A DNA stretch of 64,000 nucleotides, from assembly GCA_013100825.1 (NCBI GenBank), contig CP040001.1:829661-893660 (forward strand), in the 5' to 3' direction. A program made the translations under genes and the position numbers. The notes beneath the pieces were generated by a model. It was not told where the DNA came from, made no database searches, and saw only the letters and a list, made by a program, of their open reading frames with translations. This document shows positions 33,718 through 43,466 of the stretch, in pieces; positions within the stretch are counted from its first letter, which is position 1, and each line of letters starts with the position of its first letter. The DNA is from Candidatus Saccharibacteria bacterium oral taxon 488. Its GTDB lineage: Bacteria; Patescibacteriota; Saccharimonadia; Saccharimonadales; Saccharimonadaceae.

Positions 33718-33750
33718 CAGCCAACCGCTCTACCGCTGAGCTACCCCGGA
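33676..33750 (-). tRNA. tRNA-Asn (GTT)
   Basis: A complete cloverleaf: acceptor TCCGGGG / CCCCGGA, D-arm GCTCAGCGGTAGAGC, anticodon arm GTTGG-CTGTTAA-CCAAT giving anticodon GTT, T-arm GCGGG-TTCGAAC-CCCGC, discriminator G and an encoded CCA. It is the only tRNA in the window and is followed by its own terminator. Confidence 0.95.
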
Positions 33751-33791
33751 ATACCTGTCGTATTATAGCGAGTTTTATGGCGGTTGTAAAG

Positions 33792-34124
33792 TTACCGGCG
33801 GACGATTGCCAGGGCTTTTTTCAAGATTGCTGCCTCCAGGCGTGATTTCTCATCATCCACCGCTTCCCGCTGCTTAATCTCCTTCACCAAGTTTTGCCAC
33901 CACGCCTCTTTTTCCGACAGGCACAGCGCCAGTGACCGCACCTCACCATCACGCTTATCGAGCATGCCGGCTGCCACCAAATTATCGACATGCTTGGCCA
34001 CCGTTGAGACCGACTTATACCCCAGCGCCCGCATAATTTCCCGTAGCGTCGGGCTATAGCCATTGCCCTTGATAAATCCATCGATGAAATCCAGCAGTAT
34101 TTTTTGCTTTTTCGTTGGTTGCAT
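33792..34124 (-). CDS. LexA-type DNA-binding domain protein without protease domain
   Basis: A 110-residue protein. Residues 1-65 are a LexA winged helix (TKKQKILLDFIDGFIKGNGY, SPTLREIMRALGYKSVSTVA, KHVDNLVAAGMLDKRDGEVR). The remaining 45 residues form a charged helix; the S24 autoprotease domain with its Ser/Lys dyad is absent and no remnant lies downstream, so it is not a recent truncation. It cannot be inactivated by RecA-stimulated self-cleavage. It has a leaderless start and is divergent from the glycan locus, which it might regulate. Confidence 0.85.
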   Translation of the reverse strand: MQPTKKQKILLDFIDGFIKGNGYSPTLREIMRALGYKSVSTVAKHVDNLVAAGMLDKRDGEVRSLALCLSEKEAWWQNLVKEIKQREAVDDEKSRLEAAILKKALAIVRR

Positions 34125-34130
34125 GCTTTT

Positions 34131-34136
34131 AGTATA
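34131..34136 (-). promoter_or_regulatory. -10 box of the LexA-like gene (leaderless)
   Basis: Minus strand TATACT, 6 nt before ATG 34124. It is divergent from the -10 at 34158-34163. Confidence 0.6.
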
Positions 34137-34157
34137 ACCCGCCCGAGTTATTTGCGC

Positions 34158-34163
34158 TATACT
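34158..34163 (+). promoter_or_regulatory. -10 box of the O-antigen-ligase-like gene (leaderless)
   Basis: TATACT with 6 nt to GTG 34170. This supports GTG as the start rather than an upstream ATG. Confidence 0.6.
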
Positions 34164-34169
34164 AAAGAG

Positions 34170-35666
34170 GTGAAGCGAGTATCATCGACGATATATGTGT
34201 GGCTACTGGCCATTGTGCTGTTTGGCGGCGCACTGTCCTTGCAGCCGAGCATCAGCCTGGCAATGCTCGATTTTCCATCATTCCGCATTGGACTATATCA
34301 AGTGGCGGTGATCGGCGTGGTTGGCTGCGGTCTTGGCATAATGGTGCGCCAGCGACTGTGGCCTCGGGGGCGATGGTGGTGGCTGAGTATTGGTATGCTG
34401 GCTGTCACCAGTATCGTTGGGCTGTTATTATCCTATGTCCGAGCGCGTACCGCATTATATACGGCATCGCTTTTATTGCTGCTGGTGGCCGCGGTATGTG
34501 CTGCTCTGATGTACCGGTCACTATCGGCGGGCAATCGGCGGCGCCTCATGACAATTGGCTTGTGGAGCGGCATCGTGTTTGGTGTGTTAGCGGTGCTGCA
34601 GCTCATCTTTGCTCACGTTGAGCCAACGGCGTTTGGTACGCTCTGCTCGGGCTGTCATGCTGGCGTGTTTGGCTTTGTCAGGATCAATCTGTTTGCCGCT
34701 GAGCCGCAATTTTTAGCAAGCAGCTTACTGCCAGCCCTGTTCGTTGGACTGTGCTGGCGAGAGCGACGGCGGCCGGCTGACTGGAGCGTTTTTGGTAGCA
34801 GCGTGGCAATCAGCCTGACGTTTTCGCGCGGCGCGTTTATCGCGATAATTGGTGCGGGTATCGTGTATGGTATCGTCCGCTGGTGGCAGCGGTGTAGAAG
34901 CGGGTCTCGTTCTATTGACACCGTGGAGCCTATTCGTCGTGATACGTGGCGTCAACTCGGCATCATCACGGCCGGGTTTGTGGTTGGATGCACTCTACTG
35001 CTGGTATCAGCGGTGGTTCGCTATCACAACACGCCGCACATTGCCTATAATACTGCAGTGAGCATGCTTGACCAGCTGTCGCTCGGCCGCATTAAATTAC
35101 CGCAAAAAAATACTACCACTATGCCAGACAACCCACCCGCCACGCAAGCACCACCAACCAACGAGACCACGGCACCGCAATCATCACCGTCACCGCCCAC
35201 CACCCAGCCAAACCCGCTCGCACCATCAGCCAATTTCCAGCCATCGGGTTTCGTCGCCGCTTCGGCTAATGACCGACTCGACGCCGCTCGACTGGCGCTC
35301 CGAGCCTGGGCGTCAAGGCCGCGCACCATACTCTTTGGGACTGGCCTTGGCAATCTCGGCAGTTTTATCCAACATCAGCTGCATCAACCGGTGTCGACCG
35401 ATCATACAGTGTATATTTTCTACGTGTTGCTGCTGAGTAATATCGGCGTTGTCGGTATACTACCACTACTAGCGCTGCTCGTCGTCACGCTATGGCGCAG
35501 CGGCCAATGGCTACTAAAGCCGTGGGGGCGATTTGCCTTACTGTTAACGACGGCTATCGCTATCCACTTTTGGTTTTTTGGCAGCTTGATCAACTCGGTA
35601 CATTGCCTTGCATGGATTGGTATTTTCTTGTATAATCACCCCAAAGGTCATGAAGAAGAACTCTGA
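34170..35666 (+). CDS. O-antigen ligase/polymerase-like membrane protein
   Basis: A 498-residue protein with about ten membrane helices. The large extracytoplasmic part includes AHVEPTAFGTLCSGCHAGVF, then a Pro/Thr-rich linker and FGTGLGNLGSFI, the pattern seen in Wzy/WaaL-type ligases just before the last helices (HQLHQPVSTDHTVYIFYVLL). These enzymes polymerise or transfer lipid-linked glycans on the outer face of the membrane. It leads a plus-strand operon with the WbaP-like gene, which starts inside its last codons (35650). Membrane topology is clear; the exact class (Wzy or WaaL) is not. Confidence 0.7.
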   Translation: MKRVSSTIYVWLLAIVLFGGALSLQPSISLAMLDFPSFRIGLYQVAVIGVVGCGLGIMVRQRLWPRGRWWWLSIGMLAVTSIVGLLLSYVRARTALYTASLLLLLVAAVCAALMYRSLSAGNRRRLMTIGLWSGIVFGVLAVLQLIFAHVEPTAFGTLCSGCHAGVFGFVRINLFAAEPQFLASSLLPALFVGLCWRERRRPADWSVFGSSVAISLTFSRGAFIAIIGAGIVYGIVRWWQRCRSGSRSIDTVEPIRRDTWRQLGIITAGFVVGCTLLLVSAVVRYHNTPHIAYNTAVSMLDQLSLGRIKLPQKNTTTMPDNPPATQAPPTNETTAPQSSPSPPTTQPNPLAPSANFQPSGFVAASANDRLDAARLALRAWASRPRTILFGTGLGNLGSFIQHQLHQPVSTDHTVYIFYVLLLSNIGVVGILPLLALLVVTLWRSGQWLLKPWGRFALLLTTAIAIHFWFFGSLINSVHCLAWIGIFLYNHPKGHEEEL

Positions 35667-37074
35667 TTTTTACTTCAAATTGGTGTTGATCGGGCTGGAC
35701 GTACTGGCGCTAGTTGGTGCGTTCACGGCGGCATACATCATGCGCGTATCACTCGACACGCGACCCTTCCATGTGCAAATCGGGGCACTGGAGTTTATCA
35801 CGTCGATTGTGCTAATGCTGCCGCTGTGGGTTGTCTTGTTCTCATTTTTTGGGCTATACGACCGTGAGCACTACATTCATCCGCTGCGCGAGTTTTGGCG
35901 GCTGGGCATGGCGGCAGTTTGCGGCATTATGATGATGATTTCCTTTAGCTTCTTTAGCAACACACCGCTATTTCCGGCCAAGATGGTGGTGATTTATGCG
36001 CTGATCATCAGCTTTATTATCTTGCTCATTCTGCGTAGCGCTGCCAATATCGTCAGGCTACATCTGCTGCGCAAAAACATTGGCATCAAGCGCGTGGCGC
36101 TGGTTGGCAATGCCGAATCGACGCGGACGCTAGCTGAATTTATCAGTGCCCACCCCTCAACCGGCTTTCACCTCAGTGCTATTGTATCCAAAGATGAGCT
36201 CATTCCGCCACGACTCAAGGGTTTGCGGCGCTCGACACTGGCATCGGCGCTGACTCGCGATAAAATTGACGCCATTATCCAGACCGACACCACCCGCAGC
36301 GAAGCGCACTATAACTTGGCCGAGCAGCACTATCTCGATTTTTATCAAGCACCGGCCCTCGATGGCCTGATGACGGCGCGCCATACGGTCGAGATTATCA
36401 ATTCCGTGCCGCTGGCATACATTCACCCAACGCCGCTAGCTACCGGCTACGGACGCGTGGTCAAACGACTGATGGATCTCATCGGTGCGACCATCGGCAT
36501 TATTATCACCTCGCCAATTATGCTACTGGTGGCCATCGCCGTTAAGCTCGGCGACCCGCGCGGCCCCGTACTGATGCATGGGCAGCAGCGGCGACGTTTG
36601 ACCCAGTTTAATCGCCCGTTCAAAGTGTATAAGTTTCGCTCGCACTACGCCAAGTTTGACGGCAAGACTGACGAGGAAGTGTTCACCATGATCGGCAAGC
36701 CAGAGCTGATCGACGAGTATCGCCAGAACGGTGATAGGCTCAACCACGACTTTCGCGTCACGCCGGTTGGTCGTTTCATTCGCCGGTTTAGCCTCGACGA
36801 GCTGCCGCAGTTATTTAATGTTATCAAGGGCGATATTAGCCTCGTTGGGCCGCGGGCGCTGGTGCCGCACGAGCTGAGTAACTACGAGAAAAAGCACACG
36901 CTGCTGACGGTCAAATCTGGCCTGACTGGCCTGGCCGTTGTGTCGGGGCGACGTAGTATCGGCTTTGAAGAGCGGCGGCGGCTGGATCTCTATTATGTGC
37001 AAAACTGGAGTTTGTGGCTGGATATCACCATCCTCCTCAAGACCTGCCTGGTCATCTTTAAGAAGGAGTCGTGA
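35650..37074 (+). CDS. Polyprenyl glycosylphosphotransferase (WbaP/WcaJ-like)
   Basis: A 474-residue protein starting [20 protein letters not shown], with four N-terminal membrane helices (1-125), a Rossmann-like central part ([19 protein letters not shown]) and the C-terminal catalytic sugar-transferase domain ([58 protein letters not shown]). It transfers a sugar-1-phosphate onto undecaprenyl phosphate, the first step of a lipid-linked glycan. The ATG (35650) overlaps the previous gene by 17 nt and the next gene begins at its stop. The sugar is not predictable. Confidence 0.92.
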   Translation: MKKNSDFYFKLVLIGLDVLALVGAFTAAYIMRVSLDTRPFHVQIGALEFITSIVLMLPLWVVLFSFFGLYDREHYIHPLREFWRLGMAAVCGIMMMISFSFFSNTPLFPAKMVVIYALIISFIILLILRSAANIVRLHLLRKNIGIKRVALVGNAESTRTLAEFISAHPSTGFHLSAIVSKDELIPPRLKGLRRSTLASALTRDKIDAIIQTDTTRSEAHYNLAEQHYLDFYQAPALDGLMTARHTVEIINSVPLAYIHPTPLATGYGRVVKRLMDLIGATIGIIITSPIMLLVAIAVKLGDPRGPVLMHGQQRRRLTQFNRPFKVYKFRSHYAKFDGKTDEEVFTMIGKPELIDEYRQNGDRLNHDFRVTPVGRFIRRFSLDELPQLFNVIKGDISLVGPRALVPHELSNYEKKHTLLTVKSGLTGLAVVSGRRSIGFEERRRLDLYYVQNWSLWLDITILLKTCLVIFKKES

Positions 37075-38216
37075 TGCGCGCCCAGCCGACCATCGCGATC
37101 GTTCACGACTGGTTGTATGGTGGTGGCGCCGAGCAGGTTGTCTTGGCGCTACATCAGCTCTATCCTGACGCCCCGATTTATACCTCGTACTGCTCGAGAA
37201 CGTGGCGAGAGAAGCTTGATAACAAGGTAGTGACCGGGTATTTGCAGCGTTGGCCATTTGCCCAGCTCAGGCGACTACTGCCAGTGCTCAGGCAGCGGTG
37301 GTTTGCGCGGCTGGATCTCGGGCAATTTGATATTATTATTTCCAGCTCTGGTAATGGTGAGGCCAAGTTTATCCAAACCCGCCCCGATCAACGACATATC
37401 TGCTATTGTCATACGCCGACGCATTTTTATTGGCGGCACTACCAAGAATACCTGCGTCGGCCGAGCTTTCGACCGCGGTGGCTGGCGCGACTGGGCCTGC
37501 GGCTACTGGTCCGACCTCTCAGGCGGCGTGATTATCAGGCGGCGCAGCACGTTGATGTCTTTTTGGCCAATTCCACCGCCATTCAGGCTGATATCAAGCA
37601 GTTTTATGACCGAGACAGCATCGTCGTCTTTCCACCGGTGCAGACAACCAGGTTTATGGCGCTCGCAAAAACCAGGCCGCGCTCCGTGACGCTACCTAAC
37701 CGACCGCGCTGCCTGGTATGGGGGCGCCTGGTGCCGATGAAGCGGCTGGACTTGGTGATTCAGGCCTGCCAGCAGCTTGGTTGGCCGCTCGACATCATGG
37801 GCGATGGGCCTGATCGCGAGCGGCTGGAGAAGTTGGCGGGTGAATCGACGCGCTTTCTTGGCTACGTCAGTGACGAGGCCCGGGCTGCCGCCATTCAACA
37901 AGCCGACTTATTTATCTTTACCGCCCACGAAGATTTTGGCGTCGCACCAGTTGAGGCCTTGGCCGCTGGACTGCCGGTGGTGGCCTACCAAGCTGGTGGC
38001 GCGCTGGATTATATCAGCCCCGGCAAGAACGGCTGGTTTTTTGCTGAGCAAACCGTTGAGAGCTTGGTGGCAACGCTCCAGACACTGCCCGACCAGCGAG
38101 TCTCGCCGCGGGCCATCGCCGCCTCCGCCAAACCATTTGCCGAGCATGCCTTTACACTCGCTATAAAGAAAATTGTGACTAACGAAAGGAGAGGTACTCA
38201 TGCGCATCGCCATTGA
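37071..38216 (+). CDS. GT4-family glycosyltransferase
   Basis: A 381-residue GT-B enzyme starting [20 protein letters not shown]. The donor-binding half has RCLVWGRLVPMKRLDLVIQA and the nucleotide-sugar motif FIFTAHEDFGVAPVEALAAG (EX7E-like), GLPVVAYQAGGALDYI. The start (GTG-ATG) overlaps the WbaP-like stop. It probably adds the second sugar of the repeat unit; retaining mechanism is expected from the family. Donor unknown. Confidence 0.92.
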   Translation: MMRAQPTIAIVHDWLYGGGAEQVVLALHQLYPDAPIYTSYCSRTWREKLDNKVVTGYLQRWPFAQLRRLLPVLRQRWFARLDLGQFDIIISSSGNGEAKFIQTRPDQRHICYCHTPTHFYWRHYQEYLRRPSFRPRWLARLGLRLLVRPLRRRDYQAAQHVDVFLANSTAIQADIKQFYDRDSIVVFPPVQTTRFMALAKTRPRSVTLPNRPRCLVWGRLVPMKRLDLVIQACQQLGWPLDIMGDGPDRERLEKLAGESTRFLGYVSDEARAAAIQQADLFIFTAHEDFGVAPVEALAAGLPVVAYQAGGALDYISPGKNGWFFAEQTVESLVATLQTLPDQRVSPRAIAASAKPFAEHAFTLAIKKIVTNERRGTHAHRH

Positions 38217-39306
38217 TGCTCGGACATTGCGGACAAGCACCGGCCGTTACGTCGAACGGCTGATTCACTATCTACAAAAAATTGACAACAGAAATGACTA
38301 TATTATCTTACTCAAGCCAAAGGACATGGACAGCTGGCAGGCCGATAACTCGCGCTTTCAGAAAGTCGCCTGTCCATTTGCTGAATTTTCGTTTGCCGAG
38401 CAACGAGGTTTTAAGAAACAGCTGGAGGAGCTACGCCCAGATCTCGTGCATTTTGCAATGGTTCAGCAGCCCGTGTGCTATCACGCCAGCCCAGTCGTCA
38501 CCACCATGCAAGACCTCACCACCGTTCGGTTCAACAACCCCGACAAGAACCCGGTAGTCTTTTGGGTGAAGCAGCAAATTTATAAATGGGTCAACAAAAA
38601 AGTTGCTCGAAAATCAGCTCATATCATCACTATTTCTGAGTTTGTGAAGCGCGACTTGGTGGATTTTACCGGAGTCAGTCCAGACAAGATTACCGTGACA
38701 CTCGAGTCCGCCGACGAGCTACCAAAGGGCAATGATCCGGTCAAAGAGCTGGTTGGAAAAAAGTTCATCATGTATATCGGCCGACCGACACCGCATAAAA
38801 ATTTGCGGCGGCTGATTGATGCATTTGTACTACTACAGCAGAAGCATCCTGAGTTGATACTGGCGTTGGCTGGCAAAAAAGACGGTAACTACGCTCGCCA
38901 CGAGGCATATGTTACTGAACGCGGCATGACAAATGTCATCTTCACTGGTTTTGTGTCGGACGAGCAACTGCGCTGGATGTACGAGCATACGGCTGTGTAT
39001 TGCTTCCCGTCGCTGAGCGAGGGCTTTGGCCTGCCGGGTCTCGAAGCCATGCTGCACGGCGCACCGGTCGCCTCGAGCACCGCCACTTGCCTACCAGAAA
39101 CGCATGGCGAGGCGGCTCACTACTTTGATCCGCATAGCGTCGAGGACATAGCGCGGGCAATTGATGAGCTTTTGACTGACGAGAAACGACGCCGTGACCT
39201 CATCAAGAAGGGTAAACAGCACGTCAAAACTTTCTCGTGGCAGCGGATGGCCGAGCAGACGTTGGCGGTGTATGAGCAGTACGGCCGCCAAGACACTAGT
39301 TCATAG
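38200..39306 (+). CDS. GT4-family glycosyltransferase
   Basis: A 368-residue GT-B enzyme, MRIAIDARTLRTSTGRYVER. It has the mannosyltransferase-like HIITISEFVKRDLVDFTGVS, KFIMYIGRPTPHKNLRRLID and the donor motif YCFPSLSEGFGLPGLEAMLH. A ribosome-binding site (AAAGGAGAGG) precedes ATG 38200, which lies 17 nt inside the previous gene. It is the last gene of the 34170-39306 operon, followed by a long terminator hairpin. A GDP-mannose donor is plausible given the adjacent ManC-like gene. Confidence 0.92.
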   Translation: MRIAIDARTLRTSTGRYVERLIHYLQKIDNRNDYIILLKPKDMDSWQADNSRFQKVACPFAEFSFAEQRGFKKQLEELRPDLVHFAMVQQPVCYHASPVVTTMQDLTTVRFNNPDKNPVVFWVKQQIYKWVNKKVARKSAHIITISEFVKRDLVDFTGVSPDKITVTLESADELPKGNDPVKELVGKKFIMYIGRPTPHKNLRRLIDAFVLLQQKHPELILALAGKKDGNYARHEAYVTERGMTNVIFTGFVSDEQLRWMYEHTAVYCFPSLSEGFGLPGLEAMLHGAPVASSTATCLPETHGEAAHYFDPHSVEDIARAIDELLTDEKRRRDLIKKGKQHVKTFSWQRMAEQTLAVYEQYGRQDTSS

Positions 39307-39317
39307 GTCATAATCCC

Positions 39318-39389
39318 AGCCCATCCACATTAGGCACGTACGCCTGTAGTCATAACCGTTTAGGCTGCGTGGACTTCTGGGCTATTTTT
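39318..39389 (+). terminator. Long terminator hairpin between convergent genes
   Basis: AGCCCATCCAC (39318-39328) pairs with GTGGA and TGGGCT (39369-39373, 39378-39383), followed by ATTTTT. It ends the GT operon and overlaps the last codons of the minus-strand ManC-like gene. Confidence 0.65.
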
Positions 39390-40425
39390 GCAATTTCTTC
39401 GCGATGTCACCACACTTAGCAGCCACATCTCGCCGCGCCACCAACACACCGTCTGGTGTGTTGACCACCACTACATTATCAAGGCCGATCACCGCCACCG
39501 GCTTATCCGGCTGCTCGTTGCGAATATAGGTACTAGCGACGTCAATGGTATGAATGTTGTCACCGTATGCGTAATTACCCGACTCATCCTTGGCGACCGC
39601 GTCGTGTAGATCCTTGAAATTACCGATGTCCATCCAGTCAAAGCTGGCCGATACCATGGCTAGTTTATGAGCCTTCTCGATCAGGGCGATATCGATCACT
39701 TGATTATCTAGCGCCAGGTATGTGTGATTATAGGCCTCGCTACCAAAGTCAGCAATTGACGCCAGCGTCTGATAGTTCGACCACAAATCTGGAGCGCTCT
39801 GCTGCATTTCACGCATAAACACCTCGACTGAGCCAACGAAGTAGCCGCAATTCCACAGATAATTTCCCGACTCAACATACCGCTTCGCCGTCTCGTAATC
39901 AGGCTTCTCTTTGAACGACTCGACATTATAGACGCCCGCTTGAACATCAATCACCCCATCGCGCTGAATATAACCAAAGCCAGTTGACGGGAAGGTCGGC
40001 TCAATGCCAATAAGCGTAATACAACCACGCTCGCGAGAAATGCGCGCTGCTGTAGCAAACGAGTGGGCAAACCCCTGGACGTCACGTACATTATGATCGG
40101 AATGAATAAAGGCAATCGGCTCAGTCCGGTCATGGTGGCGATTGATATAATCCAGAGCCAACACGATACAGTGCGCCGTCCCCCGCCGTCCCGGCTCGAT
40201 CAAAAAGGCCTCGTCCGGTAGCTCCGGCAGCTGCGCCCGCAGCGCCTCAGCGTGGCTCGCCTCGGTCACCACGTAGATAGTATCGCCAAGCTTTCTGGCC
40301 CGGTCATAGGCTTGTTGGACCATGGTGCGCTCTGATGTGAGAGCTAATAGTTGTTTGGGTTGAGTGGAGGTTGAGAGTGGCCAGAGGCGCGTGCCTGAGC
40401 CACCGGCGATAATGACGATAATCAT
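39382..40425 (-). CDS. manC: Mannose-1-phosphate guanylyltransferase-like protein
   Basis: A 347-residue nucleotidyltransferase, [20 protein letters not shown] (pyrophosphorylase signature GGSGTRLWP) followed by QPKQLLAL, and with later GTAHCIVLALDYINR, SFKEKPDYETAKRYVESGNY and SFDWMDIGNF. It has the length of a stand-alone enzyme without the isomerase domain. It would make GDP-mannose for surface glycans. I chose ATG 40425 since a TATAAT lies 7 nt before it; the ATG at 40434 falls in the -10 box. It is divergent from rmlB. Confidence 0.88.
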   Translation of the reverse strand: MIIVIIAGGSGTRLWPLSTSTQPKQLLALTSERTMVQQAYDRARKLGDTIYVVTEASHAEALRAQLPELPDEAFLIEPGRRGTAHCIVLALDYINRHHDRTEPIAFIHSDHNVRDVQGFAHSFATAARISRERGCITLIGIEPTFPSTGFGYIQRDGVIDVQAGVYNVESFKEKPDYETAKRYVESGNYLWNCGYFVGSVEVFMREMQQSAPDLWSNYQTLASIADFGSEAYNHTYLALDNQVIDIALIEKAHKLAMVSASFDWMDIGNFKDLHDAVAKDESGNYAYGDNIHTIDVASTYIRNEQPDKPVAVIGLDNVVVVNTPDGVLVARRDVAAKCGDIAKKLQK

Positions 40426-40427
40426 AA

Positions 40428-41483
<1,056 letters not shown>

Positions 41484-41486
41484 AGA

Positions 41487-42032
41487 ATGGTTGCTACAAA
41501 AGATATATATTCTCAGCGCGAAATGAACTTTTGCCGACGATGCGGCACAGCACTGAATCAAACATCTGGCGGGTTTTGGGTCTGCGATAATCAGCATAGT
41601 ATTTTTAACAATCCCCTGCCAACTGCTGGGGTATTCTTTTTGACATCTGACAGACAACATGTCGTATTGTCCCGGCGAGCTATTAATCCCGGTAAGGGTA
41701 TGGTTGATTGTATCGGTGGTTTCCTAGAAGCGGGTGAAAGCATTGAGGATGCTACACATCGTGAAATCACCGAAGAAACAGGGCTAACGAAAGAATGGTA
41801 TAGCCCGCTCACCTACTTCTGCTCAGTACCTGCGACCTATCATTTCCAGGGTGAAGACCTACCAGTCCTCACCAGTCTATTCTGGGCAATCCTGCATACC
41901 GATGCACAACCGAAACCAGGCGATGACGTTGCTGAAATAGTCACGTTACCGCTTGACGGAATTAACCCCGAGATCGTGTTCAATGATGATATTAGAAAAG
42001 GTTTTAAAAAGTTCTTGGAGGAGGAAGTATGA
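41487..42032 (+). CDS. NUDIX hydrolase with N-terminal zinc ribbon
   Basis: A 181-residue protein. A zinc ribbon (NFCRRCGTALNQTSGGFWVC) precedes a NUDIX domain with the box GGFLEAGESIEDATHREITE, ETG (GX5EX7REUXEEXGU satisfied). The layout is NudC-like. It sits between rmlB and rmlC, overlapping rmlC by 4 nt, so it may clean up or control nucleotide-sugar or NADH pools; substrate unknown. The start may be ATG 41487 or ATG 41523. Confidence 0.85.
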   Translation: MVATKDIYSQREMNFCRRCGTALNQTSGGFWVCDNQHSIFNNPLPTAGVFFLTSDRQHVVLSRRAINPGKGMVDCIGGFLEAGESIEDATHREITEETGLTKEWYSPLTYFCSVPATYHFQGEDLPVLTSLFWAILHTDAQPKPGDDVAEIVTLPLDGINPEIVFNDDIRKGFKKFLEEEV

Positions 42033-42598
42033 ACTTTGACCCATCAAATTATAACGAACTCACCGTCACTGAGTCACCAATCCCAGGATTATTTGTAATC
42101 ACAATGCCTGTCCACGGTGATAATCGCGGCTGGTTCAAAGAAAACTACCAAAAGGAAAAAATGGAAGCACTGGGACTGCCGTCATTTGACATTGTGCAAA
42201 ACAACATCAGCTTTAACGATAAAGCCGGTGCTACCCGCGGCCTCCACGCCGAGCCGTGGAACAAATTTATCTCCACCGCCAATGGACGCGTCTTTGGTGC
42301 TTGGTGTGATCTACGTCAAGGCGACAGCTTTGGTCAGGTCTTTACCCACGAAATCAACCCAGGCACGGCTATCTTCGTACCGAATGGCGTCGCGAATGGC
42401 TTTCAGACATTAGACGACAACGTTGCTTATACTTATCTTGTTGACGCTCACTGGTCACCAGATGCTAAATATACCTTTGTGAATCTGTTCGACCCGGAGC
42501 TTGGTATTGATTGGCCGATCAACAAGGACCAGGCAATTATTTCTGAAAAGGATGCTGCTCATCCGCTACTTGCAAACGTAATCCCAATGGAGGTTTAA
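42029..42598 (+). CDS. rmlC: dTDP-4-dehydrorhamnose 3,5-epimerase RmlC
   Basis: A 189-residue cupin. Family marks are IPGLFVITMPVHGDNRGWFK (active-site loop), FDIVQNNISFNDKAGATRGL, H (base), then DLRQGDSFGQVFTHEINPGT and VPNGVANGFQTLDDNVAYTY. It catalyses step three of dTDP-rhamnose synthesis. The ATG overlaps the NUDIX stop and lies 8 nt after GGAGGA. Confidence 0.94.
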   Translation: MNFDPSNYNELTVTESPIPGLFVITMPVHGDNRGWFKENYQKEKMEALGLPSFDIVQNNISFNDKAGATRGLHAEPWNKFISTANGRVFGAWCDLRQGDSFGQVFTHEINPGTAIFVPNGVANGFQTLDDNVAYTYLVDAHWSPDAKYTFVNLFDPELGIDWPINKDQAIISEKDAAHPLLANVIPMEV

Positions 42599-42599
42599 C

Positions 42600-43466
42600 A
42601 TGGATAACAGTCATATTTTTATCGTCGGCGCCAATGGTCAGCTTGGTACTGCACTACGACAACGATACCCAGGCAGCCGATCTGCTGATGTAGGCGAACT
42701 TGATATTGCAGACCGCAATTCAGTTGAATCGTTTGACTGGTCAGGTATTTCGATCATTATGAATGCTGCCGCTTTCACCAATGTTGATGGTGCCGAGGCT
42801 TCAGAAGGACGCGTTGCCGCCTGGAAAGTAAACGCATCAGCAGTCGCAAACCTTGCCCGAGTCTGCCGCCAGCACGACATGACTCTCGTGCATATTTCCA
42901 GCGATTACGTCTTTGACGGCACGAAAGAACCCCACGCTGAAAATGAGCCGTTTAGCCCACTCAATGTCTACGGCGAGAGTAAGGCTGCTGGTGATCTCGT
43001 TGTTGAACAGCTAGAAAAATTCTATCTCCTCCGCACCACCTGGGTTATCGGCGAAGGTAAAAACTTCGTTCGTACCATGTTGGGACTCGCCGAGAAGAAC
43101 ATCTCGCCGACGGTGGTTAGCGATCAAATTGGCCGCCTGACATTCACGAGCGAACTCGTTCGGATTATTGATCATCTGTTAACTACACGGGCACCCTTCG
43201 GCACATACAACGCCACAAACGATGGCCCGCTTGCTTCTTGGGCAGACATCACCCGCCGTATCTTTAACCTAGCTGGACGTGACGACCTCACCGTTACTGA
43301 CACGACAACCGCTGAGTACTTTGCTGGCAAAGAAGGCATTGCTCCTCGACCGCTCGGTAGCGATATGAGTCTCGACAAACTACACGCAACCGGTTTCATT
43401 AGCCACGACTGGACCGAAGACCTTCGTCAGTATATCAACAACGAGCAGCAGTCAGCCCACGCCTAG
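42600..43466 (+). CDS. rmlD: dTDP-4-dehydrorhamnose reductase RmlD
   Basis: A 288-residue reductase, MDNSHIFIVGANGQLGTALR (NAD(P)-binding GxxGQLG), with NAAAFTNVDGAEASEGRVAA, HISSDYVFDG and the catalytic YGESKAAGD (YxxxK). It completes dTDP-L-rhamnose. It begins one base after rmlC and converges on the DUF218 gene, the stops overlapping by 4 nt. Confidence 0.95.
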   Translation: MDNSHIFIVGANGQLGTALRQRYPGSRSADVGELDIADRNSVESFDWSGISIIMNAAAFTNVDGAEASEGRVAAWKVNASAVANLARVCRQHDMTLVHISSDYVFDGTKEPHAENEPFSPLNVYGESKAAGDLVVEQLEKFYLLRTTWVIGEGKNFVRTMLGLAEKNISPTVVSDQIGRLTFTSELVRIIDHLLTTRAPFGTYNATNDGPLASWADITRRIFNLAGRDDLTVTDTTTAEYFAGKEGIAPRPLGSDMSLDKLHATGFISHDWTEDLRQYINNEQQSAHA

